From Ectocarpus siliculosus (lineage: Eukaryota > Sar > Phaeophyceae > Ectocarpales > Ectocarpaceae), in NCBI GenBank assembly GCA_000310025.1, contig FN648607.1, forward strand, positions 76,760 to 92,105: a DNA stretch of 15,346 nt, in the 5' to 3' direction. Below the pieces are notes generated by a model. It searched no databases. It saw only the letters and a program-made list of their open reading frames with translations, and was not told the DNA's origin. Shown one piece after another: positions 1-9,115 of this stretch (positions are counted from its first letter, which is position 1; every line of letters starts with the position of its first letter). Position numbers and translations under genes: made by a program.

Positions 1-13
1 AAACCCCCCCCCC

Positions 14-45
<32 letters not shown>

Positions 46-300
46 TGCAAAATCCGCGGGGGGCCCGGGGGAAAAAAGGACCCCGTTTCCCTAAAATTTG
101 GGGTTTTCCCCCCCTTGAGGGTGCCCCCCCCCCCCCCCCCCCCCATTACCTTTTCGGCCTGGAAGCATGGTTTCTTTGATTTAGCCCCGGGGTAGATCGT
201 TTTCGACAAAAAAAAAAATCCCCCCGAGTGTTTCAATTCCCCCCGGGGTACCAGTTTTCCCACGAATTCCCCCCGGGGGGGATATATTTCCCTTATTTTC
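1..300. other. Low-complexity, homopolymer-rich contig end (probably poor sequence)
   Basis: Runs of C (about 17 at the start, over 20 near 125-145) and T (about 24 near 22-46), with many blocks of the form CCCC/GGGG/TTTT/AAAA, dominate this stretch. Nothing comparable occurs elsewhere except in the last 15 bases. No gene, start codon context or splice site can be supported here. The pattern fits a low-quality consensus at a contig end better than biological sequence, although a true simple-repeat region cannot be excluded. Confidence 0.6.
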
Positions 301-844
301 TGAGTCGAGTTTGTTGCGTCGCGGAGCACAAAAAGCACAATATGGGACGGAAAATTCATTTGCAGATCTGCGCTTCGAGCGAGAATTAGGTGCCGTTTGT
401 TACTGGAAGGCGGGCCCTTCCTCTTCTTGGAATCACTCGCGGGACGAGACCTATTCCGTAGTGTCTCTCCACTCTCAGCACATGTCTCTGTCTCGCGCGT
501 CGGGTGATGTCGCGTGTCGGTGTCGTTTCTGCTGGCGGAACGAAGCGGTTACTCAACACGAACATCATACGAACGCGACTAGACAGGGGGGCACGCGAAA
601 GATATTCCTGCATACCGGCCCTCGGCACCTTCCATGTTGCACGTTGTTGCGCTCCTGTCCGCCCCCATCACGTGCACTCACGTAACTCGCTATCCACTCG
701 TACTACACGCCCATGCACCCGCAGGCGTCCGCGCCCGCCTGCGCCTTAGACGTCGATGGTGCTGGGGCACCTCTTCAACATGCGGCACTCTCAGCACGTT
801 CACAAGCATTCGTGCACAGCACAAGCGAAGTCATCAAGTTGTAC
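301..844. other. Upstream / 5' leader region, no supported gene
   Basis: Short overlapping open frames occur on both strands, but none has a recognisable motif or a sensible composition; they encode mixed Arg/His/Cys-rich peptides typical of chance frames. The PPR exon frame is open from 686, after a TAA at 683-685. An in-frame ATG at 713 would add 44 residues to the protein. I prefer the ATG at 845, so this segment would hold the promoter and 5' UTR. I see no clear TATA box. Confidence 0.4.
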
Positions 845-1282
845 ATGGCGCCGCCACATCATGCGTCGAGAAGAAGCGGCAGGTCACGAGTCAGGCCACG
901 CCCGGGGCACGCAGCCCGCGCCCCATCGCGAACGTTGCTCGTTCCCGTGGGTGGAGCAGGGACGCGGCCGTTTTCCGTCGAGACGAAGCTCGCATCGGCG
1001 GTGATGGCTGGTGACGACAACATCGAGCAACTCTCTCGCATGATGACGAAGCGCGGAGCAGCTGCATCAACCGCGTGGGGTCTAGGGCAAAGCAGCGGCA
1101 GCAGCGCCAGAAGCAGAGGGAGAAGCAGCGACCACCGGGACAAGCGGAAGTCCCAGAGGAGAACGCAGCGGGCCGGCGAGGAAAAGGTTGTCGAGTCTGA
1201 TTCGGGTACAGAGGAAGGCAGTAACGGCGATGCTGGAACTGGTACCGCTGCTGCTACTATGTCAGCCCGAAGAGGGAAACAG
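845..1282 (+). CDS. PPR gene exon 1: N-terminal targeting and disordered region
   Basis: This 146-codon exon starts at an ATG followed by an Arg/Ala/Pro-rich stretch (MAPPHHASRRSGRSR...) and RTLLVPVGGAGTRPFS, which resembles a cleavable mitochondrial or plastid presequence. Next comes a Ser/Arg/Lys-rich, probably disordered segment (residues about 70-140). It ends with CAG before GTGAAC, a plausible donor in phase 0. The acceptor at 2328-2329 is also phase 0, so the join stays open. The exon contains no PPR motif, so its link to the rest rests on composition, phase and the presequence. It could instead be a separate small gene, or the start could be the ATG at 713. Confidence 0.5.
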
Positions 1283-4200
1283 GTGAACCCGCCCACTTTG
1301 CCCACATGTTGACCTCTTGCAGTGCGTCGACAACAACTGCAGTAGTCTCTGTTCGCACGAACCAGCAGGTCGTTCGTCTGCATGTGCCAACAAAAGTTAG
1401 TCTCTGTGCGCACGGATGCAGCAGATCAGTCGTCTGCGTTTGTAGCACCAAATCTACTGCTGTGTCAAAGCACACATACGAAGCGTATGAATTCACTAGA
1501 AGGTAGAAGGTAAGGGTGGCTTGTGGGGAACTGGTTCCTTCAAGCAAATCGAAGTGGCGAAGCGGAGACGTTCGGCGAACCTTTTTTGGAGATTTGTAAC
1601 GCGCACAATGTGCGTTGCCTGCCCCGACGACCCCCCCACCAAGAAAACGTTGATCCTGTGATAAATACCAAACGGTACCAGGTGTTTTTTTTAAATGGCC
1701 TGCTCTGCCGCATAATACAATCGCGTGCACATGTGCACAGGGTTCACGTTGGATCAACCGGCACTAGAGACAAAAGACTACACCTGCCATCCTCGGGGAA
1801 CGGAAGCAACCTCGAATTGCTTCTATGATTGGGTCGTAGATTCCTTGACGGCATACAATTATACGGCCCGACCATACAAGCATTTCGAGGTTGCTTCCTC
1901 TTTCCCGAAGACGCAGGTCCCGGTGCTTCTAATCCGGTTGACCGGTAGGTGAACCATGTGCACGTCGATATTTTTCGGCAGAGCAAGCACCTGGCATGTA
2001 CCATTCTATCGCAGGATCGAGGTTGTCTTCGGGGGGGGGAGGCTTGGAGGCAGGGAACGCACATTCTGCGATATCTCCAAACGTTCGCCCATACGTTCAA
2101 GTCTCTTACACACATGTACAAACTGCAGTCAACGAGAGTTGGAATCGAAACCTCACCAGACACCTCCAATCACTCACCAGATGCATCTAGTATTACAACA
2201 TATCGCAAAGAGTTCGTCGTAGCTAGGTATACGTAACTGATGCAGGGCTCACCCTGTCTTGGCCAACAACAGAGTTCGGGCAGAATGTTGCACCTCGTCC
2301 CTCTCACTCGGTGGCCAAAACTGCAACAGGTGAACGGCTCTCCGCCAGCAGCTAGGATAATAGCTGGTGGGGAGGGAAACGATGGCCGTTCAGAGGGAAG
2401 AGCGAGCAGCAGCAGCAGCAGAGAGGCCAAATCCGAGGCCGATGCGAAGGTCAATGCTGCTTTGGTGAAAGTACGGCAGAAGGCGTTCTTGAAGCGCGTG
2501 GTGGAGCTCGGCCTACGCGGACGGGCGAAGGAGGTGCTGGATCTGATGGAGGACGTCAAGAGGGAAATGTTTCCTCCGTTCAACATCTACATGTGAGTAC
2601 CAGTGTGAATTCCCTACCCTACGGGTGTGGTGCCAGCCTACGACAACATTGCTGTCGTTACACTCGAACCGGTCGCACTCACCGTAGCAACCCGGTGGAA
2701 GCGGTTGGCATGCGAGGCTTGTGGCCAAGAGACAGACGCGCTGGTGCATAGGTGCTGTCATCAGATATAGAAACTTGCGCCTCAGGCAGGCCGCGCTCCG
2801 GTTCACTTTGTTGTGGCTCTGTCGATCATGCGGTCGGGATGGAAGGTCTTCAGCAATAGCATCATTGCAATACTTTTGGGTCTTGCAAGATGGGCCATGT
2901 AGTGCTATTTAGAGGGAGCCGAACTTGATGAAAGCCGTGTTGTGCAACTGAAGACACCCGTTTGTTATAGTCTTGAAGCTACAGGAGCGTGCGTGACGGC
3001 CCACGTCTTACTCAACGAAAAAACGCAAGAGCATATTAAGGGGGTTTGCCTCAAAGCGAGCAACGACAGCGGTACAGCTGTGAAGGCTGGCTGACCTCGC
3101 AGCGTACACGACCGCTTTTGAAGTAGATCGCGCCCAAATTGGCCGCAGGGGACGAACACAACTGCAGTTCACCTTTTGTGGTTTCTCGCCTCCCCGTGTT
3201 CCTTTTTCCGTCTCTTGTCCCTTTCCGTGCCAACGCTCAAAATGTTCATGCCACCCCGCCGCACACACGCCTTCCCTGTGCGATGTTTTTTCCCCAACGA
3301 CAGGTACAACGCGTGCATCACGGCGCTAGCACGGTGCGGTCGCTGGAGGCAAGCACTGGCCATTCTCGACCACATGCGCTTTACTGCTAACGCTGCCGAG
3401 GCGGCCGCCGCCGCCGCCGCCGCCGCCGCCGCTACCGCCCTCAAAGCGGACCCAGCGGCCGGCATCGACGGCGGTGCGGCTATGTCGCCGCCGGCCCCGG
3501 CTGCCGTGCGGCCCGACGTCTTTAGTTATAGCGCGGCAATCACGGCTTGCGGCAACTGCGGTGAATGGCGGCGGGCGCTGGCGCTTCTGCGCGTCATGCG
3601 AGAGCAAGGGGTACCTCCGAACGTGAGAGACGTTGGCCAATCGACGCTGCCCGCTTGGGCAACCCATCTGGCAGGTTCTGAAATTATTTTGTAGCGTATC
3701 CCTCTCAGGTGCAATCAGTCCATGTGTGGTGTACTTGCTTTTGGACTGTATGGAGGTGTGGGCTCGGGAGGTGTTTCGCACCAAAACAGTGAACCGATGC
3801 ACAACTGCTGTGGCGAATGTTACTGACAATCATGCTCGACATGCGCATGATGGATTGCAGTGCCATTTGGTCGCTCTGCGCTCTATGCAATGTTTGCGTC
3901 TAATTTCGGTCCCTGTGAAGGAATTAGTCTTGTTTTCCTCAAGCCATTCTGACCTAACCCCGCGCCCCGTTCGCACGATGGTTACAAACCGTTGTCGCTG
4001 CGTTGCATGGATCTTTGCTTGTTTTGCAGGTCGTGAGCTACAACGCCGCCGCCCACGCGTGCGTCGGCGATCAAAGAAAACTTGGAGAGACTCGCATTAA
4101 CGGCAACAACGGTGTCGCCGAGCCACGAGGACATGCTGCCGAGGAGGAGAAGGAGGGGGAGGAGGAGGAGGAGGAAGGCTGGGCTCTCGTCCTAGGGCTG

Positions 4201-6492
4201 ATGGAGGAGATGCGCGCGGAGGGCGTAGCCCCGGACGTCTTCACTTTCACCACCGCCATCACGGCCTGCGGAAAGGCGGGCCAATGGGAGCGGGCGCTGG
4301 ACCTGCTTGAGGAAATGGGTGGCGGGGGTGACAACGACGACGGGCTCCGGCGGCGGCGCACCGGCGTCCTGATCGCCCCCGACGTGGCTTCGATCAACGC
4401 GGCGATCTCGGCGTGCGCTCGCGCGGGCCAGTGGGAGAGCGCGCTCGGTCTCTTGGGCAGGATGGCGGCGCGGGCGGGGGGAGGGCTTGTTAGCTCCTCG
4501 GCCGGCGGTGTCAGTAGCGACGACGATGATGATGCAAAGCAGGGGGACGCGGCCGCGAGCTCTGCCGCGTTCTTGTCGGCGACGGCGGCGGCACCGGACT
4601 TAAGAGGTAGCAGTGGTCGTGATAGTAGCAGGGACACTAGGGAGGGGGTCGGAAGAACGTCGGCGGCAGGCGCTCCCGGAGGAACGGGGGGGGGGGCTGC
4701 CTGGCCTGCCGCGGACGCGGTGAGCTTCAACTCCGCCATGGAGGCGTGCGCGATCGCCGGGCGGTGGCAGGAAGGGACCGCGCTCCTGCCCCGGATGCTG
4801 GAGGTGGGCGTACGGCCGGACGTGTGCAGCTACGGCGGCCACCTCGCCTGCCTCCGCGCTGGCGGGCAGTGGCAGCGCGCGGTGGAGGTCTTAGACGAGA
4901 TGACGAAAGCGGCGGCGAAAGCGGGCACGGGCATCGGCGGTAGCGGGGAAGAAGAAGCAGCTGGCGTAAGCCCCGACCTTGGGTGCTACGCCGCGGTCAT
5001 ATCCACCCTCGGCGAGGCGGGGAGGTGGAAGCAGGCGCTCGACCTTCTCCGGTTTCTGCAGAGGAAGGGGTCCTCGGCGGCGACGTGGGGCGAGGAGCCA
5101 GCGGCGCGGGAGGAGCCAGCGGCAGCCTGGGACGCGTTGGCGGCCGAGGCAAGAGGCGGGGGCGCCGCGATCTCGTCCTCTCCCGCCGCGGGTCCGAACC
5201 TCGTGTGCTACAACGCCGCCCTCACGGCCTGCGCGAGGGCCAAGGAGGGTTCCACCGCGCTTGACCTCCTGGAGGAGATGGAAGGGAGGGGCGTCTTCGA
5301 CACCGAGAGCTTCAACTGCGCCATGCTCGCGTGCAGGGGGAAGGGGCAGTGGCACAAGGCCACCGCGATCCTGAACCGCATGGTGAGCGGCGACGCCGTA
5401 CGGCTCGGGGAGGGCTCCGGGGGCACCGCCGGGGGCGCCGCCGCCGGGGAGGGCGGGTGGGGGGCGAGACTACGCACCACGGTGCCCCGGCCGGACGCGT
5501 ACTCATTCGCCTCGGCGATCACGGCGTGCGGCGACGTGGGTCGGGCGGACGTCGCGCTGGAGTTGCTGCGGAAGATGAAGTCGGCCGGCGCCGAGCCGAA
5601 CGTGGTCGTCTTCAACGCGGTCATCCGCGCCGTCTCTCGAGGCATAACGGGCCCGGCATTTGGCGCTACTCCGGAACGGGCGGGCGTGACCGCTGCCTGG
5701 GAGGAGGGGTCGGCGGCTGGGGATGGGTACGCGGCGGCGGGAAGAGGTGAAGGCGGAGAGAAAGCGGGCCGCGACTCGTGGAGACGAGCGTATTTTCTGT
5801 TGGTCGAGATGCGAGAGGCCGGGCTCACGCCCGAGGTGAAGACCTACAACACTGTCCTCGCCGTCTGCCAGCGGGCGGAGGCTTGGGAAGGCGCCCTGGA
5901 GGTCCTGGCGGAGATGAAGAGCGGCACGGCCAAGAGGCCTGCGAGATCAGGCCCGCGCGACCGGGACGCCTCCGCCCACGGCGCCGCCGTGAGCACGTGG
6001 ATAGAAGAGCCGGCCCCTCCACCCGACCTCGTGAGCTTCAACACGGCCATGGGCGCGTGCGGGAAAGCCGGCCAGTGGGAGAAGGCCTTGAGCCTGCTGG
6101 AGGAGATTGCCGATTCCGGCTTCGCTCCCAACGCGATCAGCTACAACACGGCGGCGGCGGCGTGCGCTCGCGCGGAGGAGTGGGATCGCGCGCAAGAGGT
6201 TGTCGAGCGCGGGCGGGAAGCGGGGGTTATTGCTGCCGCCGGAGGCGTCGGTCGACACGGAGAGATTGACCAAGACCGGGAAGTGCCCGTGGAGAGAGAC
6301 GATGGTGTTGCGTCCGTTGACATGAGCGGGTTTTACGCAACGATTGAGGAGATGCTTCGCCGGCAGAAACGCGGCAGACATCGAAGCCGCCAGGGTGGCA
6401 TTGCTGGATACGGTTCGGGGGATGCACGGAGAGACGGTGAAAGAGGCAGCAGCGCCAGCAGCGGTGGCAATGCCACCGGTGGTAGAAGCTGA
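845..6492 (+). CDS. Large pentatricopeptide repeat (PPR) protein, probably organellar; join(845..1282,2330..2592,3304..3622,4030..6492)
   Basis: PPR proteins are helical-repeat, sequence-specific RNA-binding proteins that process, stabilise, edit or help translate mitochondrial and plastid transcripts. The spliced model gives about 1160 residues. Residues 1-45 are Arg-rich and lack acidic residues, and end in TRPFS like a mitochondrial presequence. About 16 PPR motifs follow from residue 197 to about 1076, beginning near residues 197, 232, 306, 341, 410, 459, 570, 605, 657, 731, 765, 830, 865, 943, 1007 and 1042. Typical helices read YNAAITAC and GQWERALDLLEEM, with P-D or P-N at repeat ends. 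The tail of about 85 residues shows no DYW, E or SMR domain. Low-complexity Ala/Gly/Ser/Glu inserts separate several repeats. The three introns have GT..AG borders and consistent phases (0, 2, 0). Exons 2-4 are secure. Exon 1 and the exact start are inferred; beginning at the ATG at 2240 would give about 1044 residues. Confidence 0.85.
1283..2329 (+). other. PPR gene intron 1 (proposed)
   Basis: GTGAAC opens and CAACAG closes this roughly 1.05 kb interval. The pyrimidine-rich stretch at 2290-2309 is a reasonable acceptor tract. Most of the intron is occupied by a long imperfect inverted repeat (1574-2089). An alternative acceptor in the same phase lies at 2271-2272, which would add 19 residues. 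Stops in all frames make read-through impossible. If exon 1 is not part of this gene, the region is simply upstream sequence. Confidence 0.45.
1574..2089. repeat. Long imperfect inverted repeat (foldback hairpin) in intron 1
   Basis: The left arm (1574-1838) and the reverse complement of the right arm (1862-2089) align over most of their length with small gaps, around a 23-nt loop. Matching blocks in order include GGCGAAC, TTTGGAGAT, AATGTGCGTT, GATCCTG, CCAGGTG, CTCTGCCG, CGTGCACATG, GGTTCAC, TCAACCGG and GAAGCAACCTCGAA. The innermost 36 nt (1803-1838 with 1862-1897) agree at 31 positions, and two of the five differences become G:U pairs in plus-strand RNA. A plus-strand transcript would fold into one very long hairpin. 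It could be a decayed foldback/MITE insertion, an inverted duplication, or a small-RNA precursor. No coding capacity is credible in it. Confidence 0.75.
2330..2592 (+). CDS. PPR gene exon 2: linker and first PPR motif
   Basis: The exon encodes a Ser/Lys/Glu-rich linker including SSSSSREAKSEADAK, then a first 35-residue PPR motif starting at KAFLKRVVELG (residues about 197-231) and ending FPPFN. It ends within an ATG codon (AT before GTGAGT, a strong donor). The split codon is completed in frame by exon 3, giving the seamless PPR start IYMYNACI. Its upstream border is less sure: the frame is open back to a TAA at 2234-2236, so ATG 2240 is a possible start, and acceptors at 2272 and 2329 both keep the frame. 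Confidence 0.75.
2593..3303 (+). other. PPR gene intron 2
   Basis: This 711-nt intron begins GTGAGT and ends CAACGACAG; a T/C-rich stretch lies at about 3180-3235 and again at 3270-3295. Splicing it out joins AT and G into a Met codon and links two PPR segments exactly in frame, which strongly supports both borders. It shows no internal gene or notable repeat. Confidence 0.85.
3304..3622 (+). CDS. PPR gene exon 3: PPR motifs 2 and 3
   Basis: The exon encodes YNACITALARCGRWRQALAI (the start of the second motif), an Ala-rich insert containing a run of about twelve alanines, and a complete 35-residue motif VFSYSAAITACGNCGEWRRA...GVPPN. The donor GTGAGA follows the AAC codon, so the exon ends precisely at a PPR repeat boundary in phase 0. 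The reading frame continues past the donor only as DVGQSTLPAWATHLAG, which is unlike a PPR and marks the intron. Confidence 0.9.
3404..3432. repeat. GCC trinucleotide repeat coding for poly-alanine
   Basis: About nine consecutive GCC units ending in GCT encode an alanine run inside exon 3, between the helix pair of one PPR motif and the next motif. Its position in an inter-repeat loop suggests it is tolerated as a spacer and may vary in length between individuals. Confidence 0.85.
3623..4029 (+). other. PPR gene intron 3
   Basis: This 407-nt intron starts GTGAGA and ends TTTGCTTGTTTTGCAG, a textbook acceptor with a T-rich tract. Its removal joins PPN directly to VVSYNAAAHAC, exactly one PPR repeat junction (phase 0). 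No gene or structured element is visible inside. Confidence 0.9.
4030..6492 (+). CDS. PPR gene exon 4: thirteen PPR motifs and C-terminal tail
   Basis: One uninterrupted 820-codon exon ending TGA at 6490-6492. Recognisable motif starts are VVSYN, VFTFT, VASIN, AVSFN, VCSYG, LGCYA, LVCYN, TESFN, AYSFA, VVVFN, VKTYN, LVSFN and AISYN. Two motifs (starting at 4030 and near 5602) carry inserts between their two helices: an acidic Glu-rich one at about 4135-4178 and a Gly/Ala-rich one at about 5640-5780. Other inserts lie between motifs, notably about 4320-4380, 4470-4715, 4905-4970, 5070-5195, 5385-5490 and 5925-6020. The tail (about 6235-6489) is polar, with Arg/Gly/Ser-rich stretches and no recognised domain. 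GC content is clearly higher than in the introns. Confidence 0.95.
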   Translation, partial: VVSYNAAAHACVGDQRKLGETRINGNNGVAEPRGHAAEEEKEGEEEEEEGWALVLGLMEEMRAEGVAPDVFTFTTAITACGKAGQWERALDLLEEMGGGGDNDDGLRRRRTGVLIAPDVASINAAISACARAGQWESALGLLGRMAARAGGGLVSSSAGGVSSDDDDDAKQGDAAASSAAFLSATAAAPDLRGSSGRDSSRDTREGVGRTSAAGAPGGTGGGAAWPAADAVSFNSAMEACAIAGRWQEGTALLPRMLEVGVRPDVCSYGGHLACLRAGGQWQRAVEVLDEMTKAAAKAGTGIGGSGEEEAAGVSPDLGCYAAVISTLGEAGRWKQALDLLRFLQRKGSSAATWGEEPAAREEPAAAWDALAAEARGGGAAISSSPAAGPNLVCYNAALTACARAKEGSTALDLLEEMEGRGVFDTESFNCAMLACRGKGQWHKATAILNRMVSGDAVRLGEGSGGTAGGAAAGEGGWGARLRTTVPRPDAYSFASAITACGDVGRADVALELLRKMKSAGAEPNVVVFNAVIRAVSRGITGPAFGATPERAGVTAAWEEGSAAGDGYAAAGRGEGGEKAGRDSWRRAYFLLVEMREAGLTPEVKTYNTVLAVCQRAEAWEGALEVLAEMKSGTAKRPARSGPRDRDASAHGAAVSTWIEEPAPPPDLVSFNTAMGACGKAGQWEKALSLLEEIADSGFAPNAISYNTAAAACARAEEWDRAQEVVERGREAGVIAAAGGVGRHGEIDQDREVPVERDDGVASVDMSGFYATIEEMLRRQKRGRHRSRQGGIAGYGSGDARRDGERGSSASSGGNATGGRS

Positions 6493-8699
6493 GCTTGTCG
6501 GGTGCGGGCTTCACCCTGTGTCGAACAACAACCCGTAATGACAGGTTGCAGACCAAGTGCCAGGCCTCACTTTGATCAGCATTTCGTTGACGACGTACAG
6601 GTTTTGCGTTTCCTAGACGGTAAACCAGCACACAACGGCTCAAGAGGCTGCTGTTTCCGGGGGAACGAGAAACCGTTTGGTTTGGCCTCGCCTGCGCGGT
6701 TCCAGCAAAAAAAGACGTGAAGCCGGGTTTGGTGTAAATATTCAAGTTTTTTTATCGAGGCAAAACCTCCAGCATTGCCAAGCACGGGTGACGGTGTCCA
6801 AGCGTTTTCCCGTGTCTTTTTCCATTTTACCCTGGGTGTGTTGTTGCGGGTTCTTCTGTGATATAGAATGGCCCGCATGTGGTGTTGTTCAGTGCACAGA
6901 AAGTTGGGGCTGTAGCATCCATCACCTCCCGTGATTTGACATTGCCTTTCGCAAAGTTCGAGTCGTCCGTTATCTCGGTAGCTTGCTGATTTCTCTCTGT
7001 CTCCGTCTGTCCTCTTTTGGCAAAACACACCCCACGTTCTTAGACACATCTTCATACAACAATCAAGTAGGATTAGGCCACGCCATTCCACAGCAAACTT
7101 TGTGGCATGGCCGAGAAGGCTATGGTTGAGCGTTCAGTCCTTCAGTATTGAGATAACGTAGACATCCAGGTGCGCGCGCCGTAGAGCGAAACATGTGGAC
7201 TTGATCCTGCGGTGGCAACACTCGAACAACGTCCGTTTGTCCGTCTTGTCATCCGTTCCGCTAACAGTAGCCATTCGCAGATTTGACCTAGTCTACCTAC
7301 CTACGGTCATGCCTCTCTATCTCAGGGGCTCTGATCCTGGGTCAGATTAGGAGGGTGCCTCTGCCGGCGCATGTTTCTTCTTTCATCGCAAGACTTGCTC
7401 CGCAATTCCTTCCCTTGGACGCACTCTCACGATCAACCGCAATCTGCAGCCTAATTTATTTGGAGCACTAAAACGCTGTACAAAGCACACTTAAGTAGGG
7501 GCTCGAGCTCCCAACCTGGCCAACACAATGTTTCTCAGATGCGCCCTCTCGAAACCGCCGGCACATACATGATATACCCGCCCCCCCAAACCTCACCTAC
7601 TACCTGGTCGTCACACGGAACAAATTCATACATGTACGTTGGTGCTTCTATACACACGTACACACACCCCTCTCTACGATCAGAGTTGTTGACCACGACA
7701 CACGGTAACGCACACAAAGTAAAGCTCCGCACGACAGACCAGCCGGCACACACCGGGGGTGTGAGTGCGGAGCAAAATAAACCTCGCGTAGCTTCAAGCC
7801 AACGGAGAAACACAGAGCACCCTGTAGGAACGCCTTCCTCCGCGCCGCGCGTTGGATTTTGGTCCCGTCTATCCCCCGGCCCTTTATGCCGAACGACGCT
7901 TACTCGGTGAAGCTCAGGTGGCACGTCGTGTTTGCTGATAATGATGTCGACCCGTGATCGCTAGCGTCCTAGTACAGAACTCTGCATTATATGGTGGTTA
8001 GGACCTGTGCAGGGACGGCCATTATCTGTGGTGCAGCTCGAAGGCAAGCGGGCGGATCTCTTGCCGAGTGGGCGTGCTGCGCGCACAATCCGGTCTACTT
8101 GCTGACAGCTATTCCGCCAGACAAATCCTTGTGGTTCGACGCGTCTTGCGCCGCTCATGTCCGCTGCGCGCATGTGCCCTTCTCGTGAGAGCAAGTAAGT
8201 GCGGCACAACAAGCTCATTGAGTCGATTGGATGATGTCATGTACCAGCCACACGTACGACCACATGATCGTTGCTTGGACAGCGAGGGCAGCGTTTTACA
8301 CTCATTCCCCATCCTCGATTGCTTTACTCCCTCCAAACTTTGAATCAACACGCACGTCTTTCGCACATTCCGTCTGTCGTCCGTTGCGTGTTGCTGTTGC
8401 GGGGGGGAAAAAAAGAAAGGGAGGGGCTCCGCGGAATGTATTTCATGATCTTAACACCGAAAGCACCACGTCATTAGAGATTAGAGTCAGTTGTCGATAA
8501 AACCATGTATACATACATTGTAGAGCAAGAGAAGCTGGAATAAGAAGTATTGGCCTTAACTGCAGGCAGAAAGAGATCAATCACAGGAAGGAGACAGGGA
8601 CGCCCCCCGCATCATCAGACCACAAAAAAACTGCAACAAGAGTAGGGGGGGGAAAGCTGCTGCATCGTGCCAACTGTGGCGGGTGCGCGACTGGATTAG
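6493..8699. other. 3' UTR of the PPR gene and intergenic region, no supported gene
   Basis: About 2.2 kb with AT-richer, non-repetitive composition and only short open frames on either strand, none with recognisable motifs. The first part presumably carries the 3' UTR; its end cannot be placed. AATAAA occurs at about 7775-7780 on the plus strand. The last few hundred bases before 8700 should contain the promoter of the second gene, but no clear promoter motif stands out. A mixed G/A homopolymer stretch lies at about 8400-8420. Confidence 0.5.
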
Positions 8700-9115
8700 A
8701 TGTACTTCCAGCCTCCCGAAGATCGGGGGGGTGGAGGTAGAGAACGGGCCGGATCGCTGCACCAAGCCGCGGATGGCGCTGAATCGCCGGCGGCCGGCGG
8801 CGCCAACATCATGGGTTCAGCGCCTGCAACTTTTTGCCCCTCGCCGATCTCACCGACGAGGCCCCCGTCCGCCCTCGCCGCGGCGGCGGCGGGGGCGGCG
8901 TTCATTGCCTTGGATGAGAGGGATAGCTGCGACTTAGGCCATCATGCTCCCACCGCGCTTGACGACAGCGCGGCGGCGGGCCGGGCGCCTTCTTCGGACA
9001 ACATTGACCTTGGGTGGGGGGCAATGGGCAACGCCTTGATGGAGGAGGACGGGGAGGGGGAGGCGGAGGAAGCGGGCGAGGGCTACTCCTGTGCAGCAAC
9101 CGACGACGCGCAACG
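8700..9115 (+). CDS. Second gene, exon A
   Basis: The exon has an open frame of 138 codons plus two bases, with coding-like GC-rich composition and Ala/Gly/Asp/Glu bias. It ends CAACG before GTGAGA, a good donor, in phase 2. The frame hits TGA immediately after the donor, as expected for an intron. Frame-shifted and antisense open frames over the same span are Arg/Pro-rich shadows. A single-exon protein of 139 residues ending at 9119 is the alternative reading. Confidence 0.55.

Noticed and set aside
311-685. Open frame of 124 codons upstream of the PPR gene
   Set aside because: The peptide is Cys/His/Arg-rich and without motif, and it starts next to doubtful sequence. Its composition does not resemble the supported exons.
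1257-2169. Antisense open frames of 141 and 166 codons
   Set aside because: They lie over exon 1's end and the long inverted repeat. The peptides show no motif, and the structure is explained by the repeat.
4071-6745. Numerous long open frames on the minus strand and in other plus frames over exon 4
   Set aside because: They are shadows of the GC-rich PPR exon. Their peptides are Ser/Pro/Arg-rich with no PPR or other motif, whereas the plus-strand frame shows thirteen aligned repeats.
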